From: Coriobacteriia bacterium
GTDB lineage: Bacteria; Actinomycetota; Coriobacteriia; Anaerosomatales; JAAXUF01
Assembly: GCA_013334745.1 (NCBI GenBank)
Contig: JAAXWY010000009.1
Span: 1-63,717 of the forward strand
Direction: 5' to 3'
Length of the DNA: 63,717 bases
Part shown: in pieces, positions 58,781 through 63,717 of the stretch
Layout of the letters: the number at the start of each line of letters is the position of its first letter
How positions within the stretch are numbered: the stretch's first letter is position 1
Notes under the pieces: model-generated
Told to the model about the DNA's origin: nothing
Databases searched by the model: none
The model's input: the letters and a program-made list of their open reading frames with translations, nothing else
Position numbers and translations under genes: made by a program

Positions 58781-59920
58781 ATGGTCCGGGATCGCATGAC
58801 AGGGATGCCCCGCCTCATGGCGGCAGTCGTGGTGGTCGTCGCGCTTTGTGCGACAGCCGTCCCGGCTTTTGGTGCGCCCGCGTCTTCCGGCAGCTTCACC
58901 AAGCAGCTCTCGGCGAAGCAGGCCCAAGTCGATGAACTCAACAAGAAGCTCGACGAGCTCGACGATCAGGCTGAGATCGCGGCAGAAGAGTACAACCTGG
59001 CCACCGATCAACTGGCGCAGACGACCGCCAAGCTCGACGTCGCACAAAACGACCTGAACAACACGCGCGCTGCGCTCGTCATCCAGGATGCGATTCTGTC
59101 CAAGCGAGTCGCATCGATCTACCGCGACGGCAATCTGGCAGCGGTTTCGACACTTCTCGAATCTCAGTCGGTCGGCGACTTCATCAGCCGGTTCAAGTTC
59201 TTGAACGCCGTCGGGGTCGCAGACGCTAACAAGGCCGCTGGCCTCAAGTCGCAGCGCGATCTGATGGAGTCACAGTTCGCGGAGCTTCAGGCCGCGCAGG
59301 CCAAGTCGCAGGAGCTGTCGTTCGAGCTCAAGGCCCGCGAGGTCGAAGTCCAGTTGCGCATCGACGAGCAGCAGGCGCTTCTCGACTCCGCCGAGGCCGA
59401 CGTTCGCGAGATGCTCGAGTCAGAAGCAGCGAAGCGGCAAGGCGTGTCTCAGACACTTCTCAACGACGTACTCGCCGGGGCCAACAAGGCCGGTATCGTC
59501 GCGACTCCGGGAACCCCGGTCGAGACCGCCCTCGCGTATGCCGGAGTGCCCTACATCTGGGGTGGCGCGACACCGTCCGGCTTTGACTGCTCGGGACTCA
59601 TCCTCTACGTCTTCAACCAGCACGGCGTGACTCTGCCGCACTACTCGGGCTACCAGTTCCTGCGCGGGCAGAAGATCCCGGTCTCGCAGATCCAGCCCAA
59701 TGACGTCGTATTCTTCGGCTCGCCGGTCCACCACGTAGGCATGTACATCGGCGGTGGGTACTTCATCCACGCACCGAAGCGCAACGACGTGGTCAAGATC
59801 AGCAAACTCGCCGACCGTAGCGACATAGCAGGCGTTCGCCGCTACTCGTGGACGACTCGCACCGCCCCCATCAAGGGCGTGCAGTCCTCGACCGCGAGCG
59901 CGCTTCGCGGGGTACGCTAG
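58781..59920 (+). CDS. secreted NlpC/P60 peptidoglycan endopeptidase with N-terminal coiled coil
   Basis: ATG 58781 has GGAAGG upstream. A signal peptide (LMAAVVVVVALCATAVPAFG) precedes a PcsB/CwlO-like coiled coil (KQAQVDELNKKLDELDDQAE to ~residue 230). The NlpC/P60 domain has catalytic Cys in SGFDCSGLILYVF, His in SPVHHVGMYIGGG and a third polar residue in FIHAPKR. It hydrolyses peptide crosslinks for cell division or wall remodelling. It is divergent from the NHL gene. Confidence 0.92.
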   Translation: MVRDRMTGMPRLMAAVVVVVALCATAVPAFGAPASSGSFTKQLSAKQAQVDELNKKLDELDDQAEIAAEEYNLATDQLAQTTAKLDVAQNDLNNTRAALVIQDAILSKRVASIYRDGNLAAVSTLLESQSVGDFISRFKFLNAVGVADANKAAGLKSQRDLMESQFAELQAAQAKSQELSFELKAREVEVQLRIDEQQALLDSAEADVREMLESEAAKRQGVSQTLLNDVLAGANKAGIVATPGTPVETALAYAGVPYIWGGATPSGFDCSGLILYVFNQHGVTLPHYSGYQFLRGQKIPVSQIQPNDVVFFGSPVHHVGMYIGGGYFIHAPKRNDVVKISKLADRSDIAGVRRYSWTTRTAPIKGVQSSTASALRGVR

Positions 59921-59967
59921 TCTGAACACTGCGGAGCCCGGGGGGCCCGCGATGTGACCGGCACAAT

Positions 59968-59988
59968 TCGGTAAGGTCTCGGTAAGGT
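59968..59988. promoter_or_regulatory. 11-bp-spaced direct repeat upstream of tldD
   Basis: TCGGTAAGGT at 59968-59977 recurs at 59979-59988, an 11-bp period. One-turn direct repeats are typical of OmpR/PhoB-type regulator sites; regulator unknown. Confidence 0.4.
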
Positions 59989-60046
59989 ACTTGGCGCACG
60001 CTGTGGTCCTGCGCGTTCGTCACTTCTGTTTGGGGGGCTTCTCCAC

Positions 60047-61489
60047 GTGAACGACATCATCGCTGCTGCGCTCGACGCAGCGCTCTCTTCCGGCGCGTCG
60101 TATGCGGATGCCCGCATCGTCGACTCCTCTCGCGAGGAGGTCCGCGTCTCATCCGGGGTCGTCGACGCAGTCGAGCGCTCCGACAGCTTCGGTCTGGGCG
60201 TGCGCGCAATCTGCAACGGCGCATGGGGCTTCGCCTCGTCGCGCCTCGTGACCGCCGATGAAGCCGCTCGCGTCGCACGCGAGGCGGTTGCCATCGCCAA
60301 GGCATCGGCACGGGTCGCCGGGCCCGCGATCCAACTCTCCCCGATTACGCCGCAACACGGCAGCTGGACCGGTCCGTGCGCCGTCGATCCGTTTACGGTG
60401 CCGCTCGAGGACAAGATCGCGCTGCTTGTCGCAACAGATGCCGCACTGCGTGCGCAGCCCGAGGTCACTGTCACGCAGTCGCAGCTCGGCTTCTACCGCG
60501 AGCACAAGTGGTTCGGTAGTACCGAGGGTTCGCGCCTCGAGCAGTCCTTCATCGAATCCGGCGCCGGCTATACCGTCTTCGCCGTAGGCGGTGGCGAGGT
60601 CGTCACGCGGTCGTATCCCACGTCGCATGGCGGCGGGTGGGAGCAGGCCGGCTGGGAGTTCATCGAAGGCCTCGACCTGGTCGGCAATGCGCCACGCGTG
60701 GCGCGCGAGGCGGCACTGCTGCTCGAGGCACCGTTCGTCGAGGCCGGTACGCGCGACCTCATCATCGACGGCAGCCAGGTCGCGCTGCAGGTGCACGAGT
60801 CGGTGGGCCACCCCACCGAGCTCGACCGCGTGCTCGGCGAAGAGGCGGCGTTCGCCGGCACGTCGTTCGTGACGCTCGACGACGTGGGATCGCTCACGTA
60901 CGGGTCCACGCACGTCACCGTCACCGCGGACGCCACCGTCGCAGGGTCGCTCGGCAGTTTCGGGTGGGACGACGAAGGGGTGCCGGCACAGCGCGACTAC
61001 ATCGTGCGCGAGGGGCTGCTCACGGGCCTCCAGACGTCGCGCGAGAGCGCCGGCGTGCTCGGGCGCACGAGCAACGGCTGCATGCGCGCGGACGGCTGGA
61101 ATCGCATCCCGCTCATCCGCATGACGACGATCTCGCTCGAACCCGGCACCTGGGACTTCGACGAGCTGCTGGCCGACACTCCGGGCGGCCTTTACATCGA
61201 AACGAACAACTCATGGTCCATCGACGACAAGCGGCTGAACTTCCAGTTCGCGTGCGAGGTGGGCTGGGAGATCGAGAATGGTGAGCTGGGCCGCATGGTC
61301 AAGACACCCAACTACACAGGCATCTCGCCGCAGTTCTGGGGGTCATGCGATGCCGTGTGCTCGCGCGATCACTGGCGCGTGTGGGGCCTGCCCAACTGCG
61401 GCAAGGGTGAGCCGATCCAAGTCGCCCACGTCGCGCACGGCGCATCGCCCGCCCGGTTCCGCGACGTCCAGGTTGGAGTGGGTCGCTGA
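60047..61489 (+). CDS. tldD: TldD family metalloprotease subunit
   Basis: A GTG start at 60047 follows GGGGGG. The 480-residue product has the HExxxH zinc motif (QVHESVGHPTELDR, ~254), TSRESAGVLGRTSNGCMRAD and NCGKGEPIQVAHVAHGASP near the C-terminus with the third ligand Cys. TldD and TldE form a heterodimer that degrades unfolded peptides and processes modified peptides such as microcins. The stop shares a base with the tldE start. Confidence 0.95.
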   Translation: MNDIIAAALDAALSSGASYADARIVDSSREEVRVSSGVVDAVERSDSFGLGVRAICNGAWGFASSRLVTADEAARVAREAVAIAKASARVAGPAIQLSPITPQHGSWTGPCAVDPFTVPLEDKIALLVATDAALRAQPEVTVTQSQLGFYREHKWFGSTEGSRLEQSFIESGAGYTVFAVGGGEVVTRSYPTSHGGGWEQAGWEFIEGLDLVGNAPRVAREAALLLEAPFVEAGTRDLIIDGSQVALQVHESVGHPTELDRVLGEEAAFAGTSFVTLDDVGSLTYGSTHVTVTADATVAGSLGSFGWDDEGVPAQRDYIVREGLLTGLQTSRESAGVLGRTSNGCMRADGWNRIPLIRMTTISLEPGTWDFDELLADTPGGLYIETNNSWSIDDKRLNFQFACEVGWEIENGELGRMVKTPNYTGISPQFWGSCDAVCSRDHWRVWGLPNCGKGEPIQVAHVAHGASPARFRDVQVGVGR

Positions 61490-62829
61490 TGGCGCTCTCA
61501 TCCAAAGAAGTACGCGAGCTCGCCCGTCGCGTCATGAAGATGTCGGCTGCCGACGCCACCGAGGTGCTCGTGACGTCGCAGTCCGACGCCCTGACACGCT
61601 TCGCCAACAACCGCGTCCACCAAAACGTCGCCGAGGAGAACACGCAGGTCTCCATCCGCGCGGTCGCGGGCAAGCGGCAGGGTGTCGCCGGCACCAATCG
61701 GCTTGACGACGAGTCGCTGCGCGCTGCCTGCGATGCCGCGCTGCGCGCCGCACGCGTCGCACCCGACGACCCCGACTTCCCGGGACTGCCGGGCGCCGAC
61801 ATCGTGCGCATGATCGACCGCTCGGCCGAGGCGACCCGCGCATTCGACGCGGATGCGCGCGCCGATGCGGTGGCTGCCATCGTCGCGCAGTCGCGTAGCC
61901 GCGGCCTCACGGCGGCCGGCACCGTTCGCTGCTCCGACCAGGCCATCTCCGTCGTCAGCACGCTGGGCGTCGACGTCGCGCAGGCTCTCACGGAGGCGCA
62001 GGCGACGGTGCTCTCGATGGGTCCCGACAGCGGCAGCGGCTGGGCTTCCTTCCTCGACATCGATGCTGCCAACCTCGCCGCCGAGGCGATCGGTTCGCAA
62101 GCTGCCGACATCGCCCAGCGCGCCGCAAACCCCGGCGACCTTGCGCCCGGCACCTACACCGTGGTGCTCGCGCCCGATGCGGTCGCCGACATCATGGACT
62201 TCCTGGCGTACACGGGCTTCTCGGCGAAGTCGGTCGACGAGGGGCGCTCGTTCATGAGCGGCCACATCGGCGAGCAGGTCATGAGCGACCACATCACCAT
62301 CACCGATGATGCGCTCTCCAAGCGAGCCATGGGCACCACGTTCGACTTCGAGGGCCAGCCGCGGCGCAAGGTGGTGCTCGTGGATCATGGCATCGCGACT
62401 CGGCCGATCACGGACTCCTACTGGGCGGCCAGGCTGGGTGTCGCGAACACGGGACACGCGCTGCCGGCGCCCAACCCCTACGGCCCCATGCCGATGAACC
62501 TCGAGATGGCCGCTGGTGAGGAGTCGATCGACTCACTCATCGCCGGAGTGGAGCGCGGCGTCTACGTCACGCGATTCCACTACGTCAACGTCGAGGATCC
62601 CATCACGGTGCTGCTCACCGGAATGACGCGCGACGGCACCTTCCTCATCGAGAACGGCCGACTCACCCGCCCCCTCAAGAACCTGCGGTTCACGCAAAGC
62701 GCCGTCGAGGCGCTGGCTAGCTGCGAGGGTGTGACGCGCGATCGGCGATTCATCGGGACCGAGGATGGCGCGGTCTACGTGCCGGGGCTCCTCTTGGCGC
62801 GCTTCGCGTTCACCGGGCAGACGTCGTAA
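61489..62829 (+). CDS. tldE: TldE/PmbA family subunit
   Basis: A 446-residue protein beginning LSSKEVRELARRVMKMSAAD, with VAGKRQGVAGTNRLDDESLR and the C-terminal PMPMNLEMAAGEESIDSLIA, GVYVTRFHYVNVEDPITVLL. It lacks the HExxxH, as expected for the non-catalytic partner. It is translationally coupled to tldD (TGATG). Confidence 0.93.
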   Translation: MALSSKEVRELARRVMKMSAADATEVLVTSQSDALTRFANNRVHQNVAEENTQVSIRAVAGKRQGVAGTNRLDDESLRAACDAALRAARVAPDDPDFPGLPGADIVRMIDRSAEATRAFDADARADAVAAIVAQSRSRGLTAAGTVRCSDQAISVVSTLGVDVAQALTEAQATVLSMGPDSGSGWASFLDIDAANLAAEAIGSQAADIAQRAANPGDLAPGTYTVVLAPDAVADIMDFLAYTGFSAKSVDEGRSFMSGHIGEQVMSDHITITDDALSKRAMGTTFDFEGQPRRKVVLVDHGIATRPITDSYWAARLGVANTGHALPAPNPYGPMPMNLEMAAGEESIDSLIAGVERGVYVTRFHYVNVEDPITVLLTGMTRDGTFLIENGRLTRPLKNLRFTQSAVEALASCEGVTRDRRFIGTEDGAVYVPGLLLARFAFTGQTS

Positions 62830-62837
62830 GACACAAT

Positions 62838-62875
62838 CGAGCCCCGGCGTGGCTTCCACGTCGAGGCTCGGTTTT
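62838..62875 (+). terminator. rho-independent terminator after tldDE
   Basis: CGAGCC (62838-62843) pairs with GGCTCG (62865-62870), with an inner CGTGG/CCACG stem, and is followed by GTTTT. Confidence 0.8.
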
Positions 62876-63031
62876 GGTAGAAGCTCCCGCCGCCGAGGAG
62901 GGGCGTCCTTTGGCGGCGGGCCTGCTTCCGTCAGCGGAGTTCGCTGATGCTCCCCCCGCACTCCCTTTATCGGTGGAATCGGGCCGAATCTTGAGAGCGA
63001 ATGCGCACGGCCACGCGCTGGCTGAGTCGCG

Positions 63032-63259
63032 CTACTTGGCGACCGGCGGCTGCTCGCGGTGGCACGCGCGGCAGTTCGACGCGACCTCTGGCTTCACCTG
63101 CGGATGCTTCTCGGGCATGACCGCCGCATCGAGCTCGACCTTGAGCAGCGCCGGCGCCTGATTGCAGCCGGACAGGGCGAGGACTGCGACCAGTGCGCAC
63201 GCGACGCCGAGGCCCACGTTTGATGCGCACGGACGGTCCGAGCGTGCCGAGCGGTACAT
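63032..63259 (-). CDS. small lipoprotein with CxxCH heme-binding motif
   Basis: ATG 63259 follows GGGAGG. The 75-residue product has a lipoprotein signal (VGLGVACALVAVLALSGC) and, near the C-terminus, NCRACHREQPP, one CxxCH that would attach heme c. It has no distal Met. It could be a monoheme electron-transfer lipoprotein, but a single motif in so short a protein leaves that open. No cytochrome maturation genes are nearby. Confidence 0.65.
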   Translation of the reverse strand: MYRSARSDRPCASNVGLGVACALVAVLALSGCNQAPALLKVELDAAVMPEKHPQVKPEVASNCRACHREQPPVAK

Positions 63260-63374
63260 GCAGACCTCCCTGGAAGTCGACGCCGATTCAGACATTCTAG
63301 CGATTCGACCGCCCTACGAGGTGACCGTACGCCAACCGCGTGCACCCTATCCATGGGCGCGCGCGTATACTTGT

Positions 63375-63717
63375 CTAGCACACTGACCCCGGACGTAGAC
63401 AAGGCCTTCCATCCGCATGCCCACGCCCGAATCCCCCGCCGCAGAGGCTCGCGAGAGCCGCGAGCGGCGCCTCACGCGCCTCACCGCCGAGCGCCGGCGA
63501 CGCGACCGCACCACCGTCGCGGTCGTCGCCGGTCTGCAGGCGCCACAGCAGGCGATCGGAACCGCGCCAGGTGGCTAGGAGATCTTCCGCGGTGTACGCG
63601 ACCGGCCAGCTCTTTCGCCGCTCGGCAAGCTGGTCTACCACGCGCTGGGCGCCGGGGCAGAGCAGGGCGCCCCGGCCGAGGTTGTCGCCTGGCCTGGCCG
63701 CCAGCAGTGCCTCGGCC
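63375..63717 (-). CDS. uncertain partial ORF at right edge
   Basis: The minus frame is open from the window edge to TAG 63375 and reads ARPGDNLGRGALLCPGAQRV, VVDQLAERRKSWPVAYTAED and LLATWRGSDRLLW, followed by Gly/Ala-rich sequence. The first half looks protein-like; I do not recognise it. A plus-strand 53-codon frame overlaps. Only sequence beyond the edge can settle it. Confidence 0.35.
   Translation of the reverse strand, partial: AEALLAARPGDNLGRGALLCPGAQRVVDQLAERRKSWPVAYTAEDLLATWRGSDRLLWRLQTGDDRDGGAVASPALGGEAREAPLAALASLCGGGFGRGHADGRPCLRPGSVC

Noticed and set aside
63417-63578. 53-codon plus-strand frame behind a TATACT element
   Set aside because: Arg-rich and without a ribosome binding site; it competes with a longer minus-strand frame that runs off the edge. 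Neither is well supported.

Overview
The window is high-GC DNA with short intergenic gaps and many GTG and TTG starts. It encodes initiator, Cys and Gly tRNAs with genomic CCA, a coiled-coil NlpC/P60 hydrolase, TldD/TldE, and large secreted NHL, subtilase and beta-helix proteins. This suggests an environmental actinobacterium-like chromosome, possibly of the Coriobacteriia side of Actinomycetota. No ribosomal or other phylogenetic marker is present, so the placement is inference.

Layout. 1-8.7 kb: two divergent secreted proteins (a DUF1906/YCF48-repeat protein and a beta-helix/OmpA-like protein), small hypothetical genes, an HD hydrolase and an N-formylglutamate-amidohydrolase-like pair, an FTR1 iron permease behind a palindromic operator, and a tocopherol-cyclase-like protein. 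8.7-14.1 kb: a run of toxin-antitoxin (TA) modules: mobile mystery proteins A/B (HTH and Fic), HepT/MntA, HipBA, and a Phd-like gene with an unknown partner. 14.3-16.2 kb: a CASTOR/POLLUX-type channel. 16.4-40 kb: a large defence-type island. On the minus strand runs a tightly coupled series: NurA nuclease, HerA ATPase, PLD-helicase, small protein, DndD-like SMC ATPase, small Dnd-associated-like protein, HEAT/winged-helix protein, HEAT-fused sigma-70, then a NERD-helicase, a small membrane protein and an Ala-rich helical protein. On the plus strand, diverging from NurA, lies a three-gene unit (DUF6361, PLD-like, SNF2-like helicase) preceded by a coupled 21-codon leader. A type II restriction-modification unit (endonuclease, C5 methyltransferase, and a vsr with an in-frame TGA) ends next to tRNA-Cys and tRNA-Gly.

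40.2-44.2 kb: a PARIS-type pair (AAA ATPase AriA and DUF4435 AriB) between tRNA-Gly and initiator tRNA-fMet, with a decayed tRNA-fMet 3' copy nearby. 44.2-49.9 kb: a second TA cluster (PIN/RHH, a Phd-winged-helix-nucleotidyltransferase fusion, a MNT protein with a tail copied from the RHH antitoxin, an NTP_transf_8 protein, VapBC, and an AbrB/Doc pair) around a tyrosine recombinase. 50-63.7 kb: core or envelope genes (an F420/NADP-type oxidoreductase, subtilase, NHL/TIG protein, NlpC/P60, TldDE, and a CxxCH lipoprotein).

The most striking content is the 20.1-30.2 kb operon. It couples a dedicated HEAT-sigma-70 factor to DNA-end processing enzymes (HerA, NurA, SMC, PLD-helicase) without any DndA/B/C-type modification genes, and I do not recognise it as a named system.
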